A stretch of 42,134 nucleotides of DNA. Source: Bacteroidota bacterium (GTDB lineage Bacteria; Bacteroidota; Ignavibacteria; Ignavibacteriales; Melioribacteraceae). Location of the stretch: the NCBI GenBank assembly GCA_023453125.1, contig JAEXUB010000248.1, forward strand, positions 1-42,134, given 5' to 3'. This document shows, piece after piece, positions 31,630 through 40,132 of this stretch (position 1 is its first letter; the number at the start of each line of letters is the position of its first letter). Under the pieces are notes generated by a model, which saw nothing but the letters and a program-made list of their open reading frames with translations, had not been told where the DNA came from and ran no database searches. Made by a program: the position numbers and the translations under genes.

Positions 31630-32604
31630 TTAAGATTCGTTATTTATTATTTCATCCGGAATATATAAAGAATTATTTGCAAGAGGAATATACTTTGTCC
31701 AATGGGAGCCTTTTCCTTTTTCGGCGAGAATGGCGTTTTTATATGCGTTTGTCTTGGCGCTCAGTTCGTCCGCGTGGTAGAGCACTATGGCTTCAAGTGT
31801 CTTCGGCTCAACCGGCGAGGCAAACTCAAGTTTTCCCTGATGGCTTAGAACCAGGTGTAAAAGCCTCATCCTTATTTCTGCCGGAAACCCTTCAATTGAT
31901 TCAATATGCTTTTCAATTTCGGATGCGGCTATTGTAATATGTCCAAGCAGTTTCCCTTCATCGGAGTAATCGAAAATATTATCGAATGTAAGCTCGTAGA
32001 TTTTTCCGAAATCGTGAAGGAGCGCGCCCGATAAAAGCAGATCCCTGTTAAGCTCCGGATGCAGCTCGCACATAAGTTCGCAAATTCTTATAATCTCGAG
32101 CGTATGCTCCATCAGTCCGTGTATATAAGCGTGATGCCACCCTTTGCCTGCCGGTGCATTGCAGTATTTTTCGAGAGCATCTCCACTGAAAATCCTGTTG
32201 AGAAGGGTTTTTAAATACGGATTCTGAATAAGGGAAATTTTAGCGGATAATTCGGCTTTCATCTGAGCCGGGTCTTTTTGCGAAACGGGGAGGAAATCGT
32301 GTATGGAAACTCCATCTTCGGGAGGGGCAATCTTAAACTTATCAACTTTAATCTGGAGCTGATTCATATACTCTTCAACAACCCCTTTAACTCTCACAAC
32401 GGCCCCTTCCTTTAGGAGCGGCAGAAGTTGTTCAAAACCATCCCACAGTTTTGCCTGAATTGTGCCGGTTTTGTCACGGAATTCAAGATTAACAAAATTT
32501 TTGTTTGTCTTGGCGGTCTTGAGCTCAAACTTGTTAAGGGCGAAGTAGTGAAGAATTTCATCTCCCGGTTTAAGGGCCGAGATGTTTTTTTGCGGATTAA
32601 TCAT
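31630..32604 (-). CDS. YhaM-like 3'-5' exoribonuclease (OB-fold plus HD)
   Basis: The 324-residue protein has an N-terminal OB-fold (about 10-95: ISALKPGDEILHYF, FVNLEFRDKTGTIQAKLWD, VVRVKGVVEEYMNQLQI). It is followed by a linker and an HD-type metal-binding domain with His167 in GLMEHTLEI, His197-Asp198 in LLHDFGKI, GHITIA, and LSHQGKLEFASPVEP. This is the architecture and length of Bacillus YhaM (about 314 residues), a 3'-5' exoribonuclease that trims RNA. It ends with VLYHADELSAKTNAY, also family-typical. It follows the UpxY gene by 2 bases, so translation is probably coupled. Confidence 0.9.
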   Translation of the reverse strand: MINPQKNISALKPGDEILHYFALNKFELKTAKTNKNFVNLEFRDKTGTIQAKLWDGFEQLLPLLKEGAVVRVKGVVEEYMNQLQIKVDKFKIAPPEDGVSIHDFLPVSQKDPAQMKAELSAKISLIQNPYLKTLLNRIFSGDALEKYCNAPAGKGWHHAYIHGLMEHTLEIIRICELMCELHPELNRDLLLSGALLHDFGKIYELTFDNIFDYSDEGKLLGHITIAASEIEKHIESIEGFPAEIRMRLLHLVLSHQGKLEFASPVEPKTLEAIVLYHADELSAKTNAYKNAILAEKGKGSHWTKYIPLANNSLYIPDEIINNES

Positions 32605-32606
32605 TG

Positions 32607-33128
32607 TTATTCTCTTTCAACCACTTTAATTACCGAATCGGCCGGAAGTTTAACGGAAACGGTCCGGTTAATAATTTCAATTGCTATGCTTATATATTTT
32701 TCATTATTCTGGTTCTCTTCAACAATTCCGGTAACTCCTTCAAGCGGCCAGGTAACAACTTTAACAAGAGTACCTGCCGGAAGCCTGTCTGATAAGAGAA
32801 TTTCGTGTTCCCCTTCAAGAAGTTTTTTTAAGCCTTCAATCTGCCAGATGGGAATGGGAGCAGGAATGCCATTGAAGCTTACGGTATTTACCACAGCATT
32901 GCAGGTAACGGCATCCAGTCTTTCCCGCTCTGTTGCAAATATAAATATGTATCCTTTAATAAGGGGTTCGGTAACTTTCTTAATCCGGTCGCTCCATTTC
33001 TTCTTATGTGTAATTTCGGGGAGATAGCATTCAATCTCCAAAGAAGAAATTTGCGCTCTGGCTTTGCTTTCGTGATTCGGTTTAGTATATAAGGCAAACC
33101 AGTGTTTATCCGCGCTGTTCTGTATCAT
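32607..33128 (-). CDS. UpxY-like NusG-paralogue transcription antiterminator
   Basis: The 173-residue protein has an NGN domain (about 8-110) with HWFALYTKPNHESKARAQI, CYLPEITHKKKWSDR and EPLIKGYIFIFA. A KOW-like C-terminal domain (about 120-173) has AGTLVKVVTWPLEGVTGIV. It belongs to the UpxY/RfaH/LoaP group of operon-specific NusG paralogues, which bind RNA polymerase and suppress termination. In Bacteroides they usually sit first in capsular polysaccharide operons; no such operon is visible here, and the gene lies between a sensor kinase and YhaM, suggesting a more general or different target. The assignment to the paralogue rather than the housekeeping NusG is supported by context. Confidence 0.88.
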   Translation of the reverse strand: MIQNSADKHWFALYTKPNHESKARAQISSLEIECYLPEITHKKKWSDRIKKVTEPLIKGYIFIFATERERLDAVTCNAVVNTVSFNGIPAPIPIWQIEGLKKLLEGEHEILLSDRLPAGTLVKVVTWPLEGVTGIVEENQNNEKYISIAIEIINRTVSVKLPADSVIKVVERE

Positions 33129-33145
33129 TTTGCGGCCCGGGATTT

Positions 33146-34630
33146 TTAACTGAGAGTTTTCTTTATGATTTTAACGAGTTCATCCAGGTCTACCGGTTTA
33201 TTTATTACGTCGGAGACTCCTAGCTGAAGATATTTATTCTTTATTTCGTCATTTAATTTTGCCGAAATAACAATAATTGGCACCGAATAGCTGATATCCT
33301 TTTTCCTGATTGCTTCAATCAGCTGAATGCCGTTCATAAAAGGCATATCATGGTCGGTAATAATAAGTGATGGGAGATCATCTATAATAAGGCTTATTGC
33401 ATGATAGCCGTTATCGGCAAGTATCAGTTCCACATTAGCAATAGATTCGCCAATTTTGTGCTTATACAGAGTTCTGACGGGAACATCATCTTCAACAATC
33501 ATTACAGTATTGGTAGCTTCCAGAAGAGTCACGTGGAATTCGGTTCCCTCGTTCAATTTGGAATAGAGCCAGATTTCGCCGCAATGCTTATCAACAATTT
33601 CTTTTGCAATTGTAAGCCCCAGCCCGCTTCCTTTTTCCCCTTTTGTATTCGGAAGGCAGAATTTTTCGTTTATATTAAACAGCTTTGGAAAATTCTCTTC
33701 TGCAATTCCCACTCCTTCATCCTTGATAACAACCTCAATTACCCCTTTTTTGAATTTTCCGGCGGTAATATTAATATCCTTTCCATCGTTCGAAAAGCGG
33801 ACAGCATTGCTTACAAAGTTTGAGAATGCCTGTGTAATCAGCCTTTCATCCGCATTAACCGAAATATCCTGCGGAATATCCATCTTAATATCTATCCGTT
33901 TGCGGGTTGCCTCGGGAAGCCAGGTATTTACAACATTTTGAATTAGCATTCTCAGATTAAGGCGGGTAAATTCGGGTTTAATTCTTCCCGTCTGCAGCCT
34001 CGACCAGTCAATAAGCTGATTAATAAGGTTAAGCTGGTTCTTTGACGCTTCATTAATATATGTTAGATATTCAATTCTTTCATCTTCCGGAAGGTCCCTT
34101 TCCTGCAGGAGAATATCAGTAAATCCCAATAAGGTGGCAAAGGGGGAGCGCAGGTCGTGCGATACAATAGAGATGAAACGGTCTTTTGCCATATTCAGTT
34201 CTTCCAGTTTCTGAACTGAATCCTCAAGCTGGGAGCTGTGGTTTGCTAGATCGTCTACTCGGACAGCGAGTTTGATAATTCTATCAATGCTTCCGTTTCC
34301 GTTTCTTTCAACTTTAATAAGCTCCTTCAGCCAGATTTTATTCCCCTCTTTGGAATTTATCCGGTATGAGAGCTCGGTAAAATTAATAAGGGAATTTATT
34401 TCAAGTTCGCCCAGGAGTTTTTTATAATTATCCCGGTCCGGTTCATCAATAATTGAAAAATACCCGTTCTCCAGCTGCAGAACTTCCCCTGCACTGTAGC
34501 CTGTATTTTTTTCAAAGTTAGATGAATAAATCGATTTTTCCTTTTCCGGATATTCAATAATCCAGAATAAATGCTCTAGTCCGTCTATAAGATTTTCAAA
34601 TTCCCTTAAGCCGGTAATCTCTTCTGTCAT
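33146..34630 (-). CDS. Hybrid histidine kinase-response regulator
   Basis: The 494-residue protein has no transmembrane segments. A PAS-like sensor domain (about 10-130) precedes HisKA with His158 in VSHDLRSPFATL, HATPase_c (about 265-375: AFSNFVSNAVRFSNDG, DEGVGIA, GSGLGLTI), and a receiver domain (about 376-494) with Asp426 in LIITDHDMPFMNG and a conserved Lys in INKPVD. It is first in an operon with the UpxY antiterminator, YhaM, TPR protein and sirtuin, so it may tune RNA and protein modification. No DNA-binding output is attached, so the phosphoryl group must pass to another protein or act through the receiver itself. Confidence 0.92.
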   Translation of the reverse strand: MTEEITGLREFENLIDGLEHLFWIIEYPEKEKSIYSSNFEKNTGYSAGEVLQLENGYFSIIDEPDRDNYKKLLGELEINSLINFTELSYRINSKEGNKIWLKELIKVERNGNGSIDRIIKLAVRVDDLANHSSQLEDSVQKLEELNMAKDRFISIVSHDLRSPFATLLGFTDILLQERDLPEDERIEYLTYINEASKNQLNLINQLIDWSRLQTGRIKPEFTRLNLRMLIQNVVNTWLPEATRKRIDIKMDIPQDISVNADERLITQAFSNFVSNAVRFSNDGKDINITAGKFKKGVIEVVIKDEGVGIAEENFPKLFNINEKFCLPNTKGEKGSGLGLTIAKEIVDKHCGEIWLYSKLNEGTEFHVTLLEATNTVMIVEDDVPVRTLYKHKIGESIANVELILADNGYHAISLIIDDLPSLIITDHDMPFMNGIQLIEAIRKKDISYSVPIIVISAKLNDEIKNKYLQLGVSDVINKPVDLDELVKIIKKTLS

Positions 34631-34794
34631 ATACCCTAACTAATTTTTCCCGTTTAGTGAAAATAAAAAAAAATTAGCTTATAATCCGTAAAAATTTGCA
34701 TATTGGGTTAAATATAAGAGATGTATGGCGGATTAAAAATTTGAAACTTTATTCAATTTAGTCCTGTTATTTCTTAAAAAAAGTGAGAGAAAAA

Positions 34795-37080
34795 ATGAGA
34801 TTCAGATTTTCAGTATTATTGATTTTGATGTTTGCGGGATTTGTTGTATTAGACGCACAGCCCAGGAGAGGAGTAATTACAGGTAAAGTTGTTGACCACC
34901 TTACCAGAGAGCCCATTATCGGTGCCAGCGTTCAGGTGCTTAATACCCAATTCGGGAATATGACTGATGTGGAAGGGGTTTACAGGATTGTTAACCTTGA
35001 GCCTGGTACATACAGCATAAGGATTACCTACGTTGGATATTCCCCCGCAATTAAAAGCGATATTGTTGTATCAACGGCTAAAGAATCGGTTGTTGATGTT
35101 GAGATTTACCAGTCCGCAATTGAAATTGGAGGGGTAACTGTAACATCGGAATATTTTCAGAAGGACCCTAGTGAAACAGGAAGCACGGCCACTTTCAGTT
35201 ATGAAGAGATTAGAAGAGCTCCGGGAGGATTTGAAGATGTTATAAGGGCGCTTTCGGTACTGCCGGGCATAGGCCAGGCAAACCCGGGGCGTAACGACCT
35301 TGTTGTAAGAGGGGGCGCCCCTTCGGAAAACCTCTCTATTGTTGACGGATTCGTAGTGCCGAATATAAATCATTTCGGCAGCCAGGGGGCAACCGGCGGT
35401 CCTTTGAGTTTTATTAATCTGGATTATGTTAGAGGAACTACATTTTCATCGGGAGGATTCCCGGTTCTTTACGGCGATAAGCTATCATCAGTTCTCCGAA
35501 TCGACCTTCAGGAAGGAAGGCGCGGAAACATTGGGGGCAAAGCTACAATTGCCGCTACTCAATTCGGTTTTAATGTTGACGGCCCGATTAATGAAAACCT
35601 GAGTTTTATTCTTTCGGGAAGAAGAAGCTATCTCGATTTTATCTTCAATGCTGCGGGATTCAATTTTGTCCCCGAATACTATGACCTTCTTGCCAAGTTA
35701 AGCTATAAAATTGATGCTCATAACTATATATCCTATCTGTTTGTAGGCGCTTTTGATAATGTAAAATTCAACAACAAGGATGCCGAAGACCGTTATGATA
35801 ATTCCCGCATTCTCGGATCGGCTCAGAATCAGTATGTAACAGGTATTTCTTATAAACACTTATTTAAAAAAGGAATTTTGACATTATCGCTGAGCAGAAA
35901 TTTTGTTGATTACGACGCAACCCAGAAAGATTCACTCCTTAATCCGGTATTCAAAAACCTGAGCCGCGAAGGGGAAAATGAATTAAAGGCCGATCTTGTA
36001 TTTAAACCGGGGGACTTTTCAGAGCTTAATATCGGTGCTTCGGCCAAGTTTATAAAGTTCAGCGCGGATATCAAGTTAAACTCATTCCGCACTTCATTCG
36101 GCGAGGTCCTTGACATTACTTCACTTGTCACCAAAAACAATTTTGCAAAGTACGGATTCTATACCCAATACTCTGATGTATTATTCAGCAGGATAATGTT
36201 TTCGGCAGGAGTAAGGGGGGATTATTTTGACGGGATAAATGACGGATTCAGGTTAAGTCCCAGAGGCTCTTTATCTTATATGTTCTCAGACAAAACAAGC
36301 GTTACTCTAAGCGGAGGATTATATTATCAGGCCCCTTCCTATATATGGCTTGCGGCATATCCGCAGAACAGGGACTTGAAACCGGTAAAGGTTACCCAGA
36401 TAATTGCCGGCATTGAACACAAACTTTTTGATGATCTCTTAATTAAGACCGAAGGATTTATAAAGGATTACAGTGATTATCCTTCGAGCTCTTTAAGGCC
36501 TTATCTGGTACTTGCCAATACCGGAGGGGGATTCAGCGGACCGGATGATAACTATTCCTCATTCGGACTTGAGCCCCTGGTAAGCGGAGGCAAAGGGAGC
36601 GTTAAGGGAATTGAGTTCTCAATGCAGAAAAAATCTTCAGACATTCCATTATACGGAATTGTGAGCATAACCTACAGTGAATCCAATTTTACCGGATTGG
36701 ACGGGATTGAACGCCCCGGAAGCTATGACCAGAGATGGATTATCAATCTTTCGGGAGGATACATTTTCAGCAGCAAGTGGGAAGCCTCTTTTAAATTCCG
36801 TTTTGCCACAGGCACTCCATATACTCCATTCAACAGTAATGGAACACAGAGCGTGGCAAATTACAATACAGGCCGTTTCGATCCTGTGCATTCACTTGAT
36901 ATAAGAGTTGACCGCAGATGGGACTTTGACGGATGGAATCTTATTGCATATATCGATATTCAGAATATTTACAACAACAAGAATTCATTTACCAACAGAT
37001 TTAATTACAGGGAAATGACTGTTGACAAGGAATCGACAATCGGACTCCTTCCTTCAATAGGAATAAGCGTAGAGTTTTAA
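34795..37080 (+). CDS. TonB-dependent outer-membrane receptor
   Basis: The protein has 761 residues from ATG 34795; GTG 34783 would add 4 residues. A signal peptide (MRFRFSVLLILMFAGFVVLDAQ) precedes a carboxypeptidase-regulatory-like domain (about 25-105: GVITGKVVDHLTREPIIGAS, YSIRITYVGYSPA). It is followed by a plug domain (about 120-230 with GGFEDVIRALSVLPGI and NDLVVRGGAPSENL) and a large beta-barrel ending in GISVEF, an aromatic terminus. It should import a ligand through the outer membrane with TonB energy. No SusD partner is encoded next to it, so it is not a classical glycan SusCD pair; the ligand is unknown. Confidence 0.92.
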   Translation: MRFRFSVLLILMFAGFVVLDAQPRRGVITGKVVDHLTREPIIGASVQVLNTQFGNMTDVEGVYRIVNLEPGTYSIRITYVGYSPAIKSDIVVSTAKESVVDVEIYQSAIEIGGVTVTSEYFQKDPSETGSTATFSYEEIRRAPGGFEDVIRALSVLPGIGQANPGRNDLVVRGGAPSENLSIVDGFVVPNINHFGSQGATGGPLSFINLDYVRGTTFSSGGFPVLYGDKLSSVLRIDLQEGRRGNIGGKATIAATQFGFNVDGPINENLSFILSGRRSYLDFIFNAAGFNFVPEYYDLLAKLSYKIDAHNYISYLFVGAFDNVKFNNKDAEDRYDNSRILGSAQNQYVTGISYKHLFKKGILTLSLSRNFVDYDATQKDSLLNPVFKNLSREGENELKADLVFKPGDFSELNIGASAKFIKFSADIKLNSFRTSFGEVLDITSLVTKNNFAKYGFYTQYSDVLFSRIMFSAGVRGDYFDGINDGFRLSPRGSLSYMFSDKTSVTLSGGLYYQAPSYIWLAAYPQNRDLKPVKVTQIIAGIEHKLFDDLLIKTEGFIKDYSDYPSSSLRPYLVLANTGGGFSGPDDNYSSFGLEPLVSGGKGSVKGIEFSMQKKSSDIPLYGIVSITYSESNFTGLDGIERPGSYDQRWIINLSGGYIFSSKWEASFKFRFATGTPYTPFNSNGTQSVANYNTGRFDPVHSLDIRVDRRWDFDGWNLIAYIDIQNIYNNKNSFTNRFNYREMTVDKESTIGLLPSIGISVEF

Positions 37081-37090
37081 TGATAATTCG

Positions 37091-37111
37091 GAATTCCGGC
37101 GGGAATTTTTA
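37091..37111 (+). terminator. Weak terminator of the TonB receptor gene
   Basis: AATTCC (37092-37097) pairs with GGAATT (37102-37107), loop GGCG, followed by TTTATT. The stem is short and overlaps the end of the convergent response regulator gene. Confidence 0.4.
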
Positions 37112-38476
37112 TTCTTCCGGCTTCATCTTGGTCGGAATTCCGAGTTCATCCATTTTGCGGTATAGTGATGAAAGCCCTATTCCGAGAGCCTTTGCAACAT
37201 CTTCCTTGTTATATTCGAATTTCTTTATTGTCTTAAGAATATGGTCTTTCTCGAACATTGCAGTGGCTTCTTTGAGTGAATCGGGAAATGACTGAATTTC
37301 AGTATCGGGCTGAAGATATTCCGACAGGTCATTAACTGTAATTTTGTCATTCCTTGCAAAAATAATTCCCCGTTCAATAACGTTTTCCAATTCGCGCACT
37401 CCGCCCCGCCAATCGTGATTCATAAGAACCCGTATTGTGTCGTTATCAACCGCCAGTACTTTCTTTCCCATCTCATTGCAGTACTTCTCTATGAATTGGT
37501 TTACCAGGAGGGGAATGTCGTCGCTTCTCTCGTTAAGGGTGGGAAGTTTAATTTCAATAACATTTAATCTGTAATAAAGGTCCTCGCGGAACTCACCGGC
37601 TTTAACTTTTTCAAACAGGTTCTGGTTTGTAGCCGCAATAATTCTCACATCGGTAGATACCGGCTTTGTGCCCCCGACCGGAAGAAACTGCTTGTCTTCA
37701 ATAGCTCTTAATAATTTTACCTGAAGGTTAAGGGGGAGGTCTCCAATTTCATCAAGAAAGAGAGTGCCGCCGTCGGCTACTTTAAAAAGCCCCAGTTTAT
37801 CTTCAGTTGCCCCGGTAAAAGAACCCTTTTTATGCCCGAACAACTCGCTTTCAATCAGATTTTCCTGAATTGCTCCGCAGTTGATCGGAAGAAAGATTCC
37901 ATCTTTTCTCTTGCTGTTGAAATGGATTGCTTTAGCCGCAAGTTCTTTGCCGGTTCCGCTCTTGCCTATTATAAGCACATTGCTGTTTGTAGGGGCAACC
38001 TGAGTAATTATCTCAAAAATTTTCTTCATTGCTCCGCTGTTGCCAATCAGGTTGCGGTATCCGCTGTCGGCAGATACGCGCTGGCGGAGGAATTTATTTT
38101 CGTCCGATAATTTCTTGAAATCCACGAGTCTTTTTACTCTTATAAGGAGATCTTCGAATTCAACCGGTTTAATCAGATAATCGAAAGCGCCCATTCTGAG
38201 AGAATCGATTGCAGTCTGAACGGATGCATAGGCAGTCATAATTATAAAATGCGTTTCGGGTGAGATTTTCATTGTAGCGTCAAGAAGCTGAATGCCGTCG
38301 AACTTGGGCATTTTAATGTCGCTAATCACAAGATCGAATGTATCGTCGGTTATTTTACGCAGCGCTTCTTCGCCGTCAGCAGCGGTATCCGTAATAAAGC
38401 CTTCTTCATCCAATATCGATTTAATCGATTCCCTAATTACCTTTTCATCATCCGCAATTAATATTTTAGCAGGCAT
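37109..38476 (-). CDS. NtrC-family sigma-54 response regulator
   Basis: The 455-residue protein has a receiver domain (1-120, phosphoacceptor Asp53 in ISDIKMPKFDG). A sigma-54 AAA+ domain (about 145-380) has Walker A GKSGTGKE (171-178) and GSFTGA (218-223), a common variant of the GAFTGA loop that contacts sigma-54; it also has LFLDEIGDLP and REDLYYRLNV. The C-terminal Fis-type helix-turn-helix (about 405-445) contains KEDVAKALGIGLSSLYRKM. It activates sigma-54 promoters in response to the kinase encoded just upstream, with which it overlaps by one base (TAATG). Confidence 0.95.
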   Translation of the reverse strand: MPAKILIADDEKVIRESIKSILDEEGFITDTAADGEEALRKITDDTFDLVISDIKMPKFDGIQLLDATMKISPETHFIIMTAYASVQTAIDSLRMGAFDYLIKPVEFEDLLIRVKRLVDFKKLSDENKFLRQRVSADSGYRNLIGNSGAMKKIFEIITQVAPTNSNVLIIGKSGTGKELAAKAIHFNSKRKDGIFLPINCGAIQENLIESELFGHKKGSFTGATEDKLGLFKVADGGTLFLDEIGDLPLNLQVKLLRAIEDKQFLPVGGTKPVSTDVRIIAATNQNLFEKVKAGEFREDLYYRLNVIEIKLPTLNERSDDIPLLVNQFIEKYCNEMGKKVLAVDNDTIRVLMNHDWRGGVRELENVIERGIIFARNDKITVNDLSEYLQPDTEIQSFPDSLKEATAMFEKDHILKTIKKFEYNKEDVAKALGIGLSSLYRKMDELGIPTKMKPEE

Positions 38477-39987
38477 TATGCTTCCTCTTTTCTATTTTCT
38501 ATAGGTAAAATTACTTTAAAACAGCTTCCTTTTCCAACTTCGCTGTTGACCTTTATATCCCCGTGGAATTTTTTTACAATGCCGTAGCTTACCGAAAGCC
38601 CCAGCCCGGTCCCTTTTCCAACTTCCTTGGTGGTAAAAAAAGGTTCAAAAATTTTCTGCATTACATCTTCTTCCATTCCGCATCCGTTGTCGCATATATC
38701 TACATATATATTGTCATCATCATTTGTCGATTTTACAATAATAGTCCCTTCCCCTTTGATTGCGTCAAGAGCGTTGATTAGAATATTAACGAATACCTGA
38801 AGTATCTGGTCTGCAACGGCGCTTATGCTCGGCAGTCCCGTCGAAAGGCTTGTTTCGAAGTTCACATTCCTGACTCTCTTGTCATACTTCACAATTCCGA
38901 TTGCGGTCTTAATAATGCCTCCTACATCAATCATAGATTCTTCATATTTAGGAGGACGGGAAAAATCGACCAGCTCTCTTACTATCTTAGAAATCCGGTC
39001 TATATTCTCTCTTAGGATTGCAAGGTATTCATTGGTAGTATCGTCATTTGCTTTTCTCTGCAGGAGCTGAACAATTGAAGAGATACCGGCAAGGGGATTG
39101 CCTATTTCATGCGCAATGCCGGCCGATAATTGCCCGAGTACTGCAAGCTTTTCAGACTGGTCAATCTGCTGCTGAAGCCTTTTAACCTCGGTAAAGTCGC
39201 GTATTACAATAGACCTCCCTATATACTGCCCGTCGCTGCTTGGAAGTCTTGTTACGTTAAGCTGAACAAATATAATTTTTCCGTTTTTAGTAACCCTTTC
39301 GGTATCAAGGATAATCGGTTCGCCGAGTTTTCCTACCTGGTGCTGTATAAGTTTAAGCTCGTCCACATATTTTTTCCCGTGCGGAAGAATGAAGCTTGAA
39401 TGCCTTCCGAGGGCCTCTTCGGCAGTATAACCGAATATCTTTTCAGCACCTTCGTTCCACTCAATGAATTTTTCGTTCCGGTCTACAATCATAATTGCAT
39501 GCCCGGAAGCTTTCAGGATATTAGTAAGATATTTATTGTTCACTTCGAGCTTTGAAGCTAGACGGTCTCTTTCCCCTATGAGTTCCCTTAACTGGGCATC
39601 CTGATAAAGCATACAGTAGCGGGCAAATACTTTTTCGACTATTTCATCCAGAAAACCGAGCAGAATTACCGGGTCGCAGTTCTTTGGAGCGTCCTTTTCG
39701 AGATAGGTAAGAATTGAATATCTTCCCTGACTGAAAAGCTGACTTATTTCAAGTAAATTAAATTCCCCTTTTGAAAAGAGGTTGTATATATCTACAAGAT
39801 ACTCATCAGCCTTTGAATAATCCTCATTACTGATAAGCTCAATTATAAGGGAAAGAGTGTTTTCAACATAAGATTTTATCTGGGATTCCGACAGTTTGTC
39901 GTTAAAAGAGGAAATCAGTTTTTCGGTCCAGTTCTTTACTATCGAATCGAAATTCTGCCTAAGCAGCTGTAGTATTATTTTTTTCAT
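38476..39987 (-). CDS. NtrB-like histidine kinase with RsbRD-like N-domain
   Basis: The 503-residue protein has a helical N-terminal domain (about 1-130: LLRQNFDSIVKNWTEKLI, a globin-like or RsbRD-type fold). A PAS domain (about 150-265) has SGHAIMIVDRNEKFIEWNEG. HisKA carries His293 in IAHEIGNPLAGISS, the HEIxNPL variant of NtrB-type kinases, followed by HATPase_c (DNGCGMEED, GTGLGLSVSYG). No transmembrane helix is present, so it senses a cytoplasmic cue. It is the cognate kinase of the NtrC-like regulator that follows with a one-base overlap. The RsbRD-N assignment is a pattern recognition, not certain. Confidence 0.9.
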   Translation of the reverse strand: MKKIILQLLRQNFDSIVKNWTEKLISSFNDKLSESQIKSYVENTLSLIIELISNEDYSKADEYLVDIYNLFSKGEFNLLEISQLFSQGRYSILTYLEKDAPKNCDPVILLGFLDEIVEKVFARYCMLYQDAQLRELIGERDRLASKLEVNNKYLTNILKASGHAIMIVDRNEKFIEWNEGAEKIFGYTAEEALGRHSSFILPHGKKYVDELKLIQHQVGKLGEPIILDTERVTKNGKIIFVQLNVTRLPSSDGQYIGRSIVIRDFTEVKRLQQQIDQSEKLAVLGQLSAGIAHEIGNPLAGISSIVQLLQRKANDDTTNEYLAILRENIDRISKIVRELVDFSRPPKYEESMIDVGGIIKTAIGIVKYDKRVRNVNFETSLSTGLPSISAVADQILQVFVNILINALDAIKGEGTIIVKSTNDDDNIYVDICDNGCGMEEDVMQKIFEPFFTTKEVGKGTGLGLSVSYGIVKKFHGDIKVNSEVGKGSCFKVILPIENRKEEA

Positions 39988-40033
39988 GCTTAAAGTTCGC
40001 TAAAAAATGAAAAATCTGAAAATATTTGGCTTA

Positions 40034-40058
40034 AAAAGGGGGAGTTTATTCCCCTTTT
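40034..40058. repeat. Hairpin in the divergent intergenic region
   Basis: AAAAGGGG (40034-40041) pairs with CCCCTTTT (40051-40058) across a 9-base loop. It looks like a terminator but has no gene ending here on either strand; it lies between two divergent genes, so it may be a regulatory or leader structure. Confidence 0.4.
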
Positions 40059-40078
40059 AAATGGAACCTGACTCTTAG

Positions 40079-40111
40079 TTTGATGTTTAACGAATATAAT
40101 CGTTATTTTTG
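40079..40111 (+). promoter_or_regulatory. Bacteroidota-type promoter of the DUF4139 gene
   Basis: TTTG (40079-40082) is followed after 21 bases by TATTTTTG (40104-40111), matching the -33 and -7 elements. The predicted start lies about 15 bases before the ATG at 40133. An inverted pair AACGA/TCGTT (40089-40104) lies within the spacer and could be an operator. Confidence 0.7.
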
Positions 40112-40132
40112 GACTGATATTTAGGGGGAGAA

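Noticed and set aside
34783..34794. GTG start for the TonB receptor
   Set aside because: The extra four residues are charged and ahead of a standard signal peptide; ATG 34795 is more plausible, although the ribosome binding site is weak for both.
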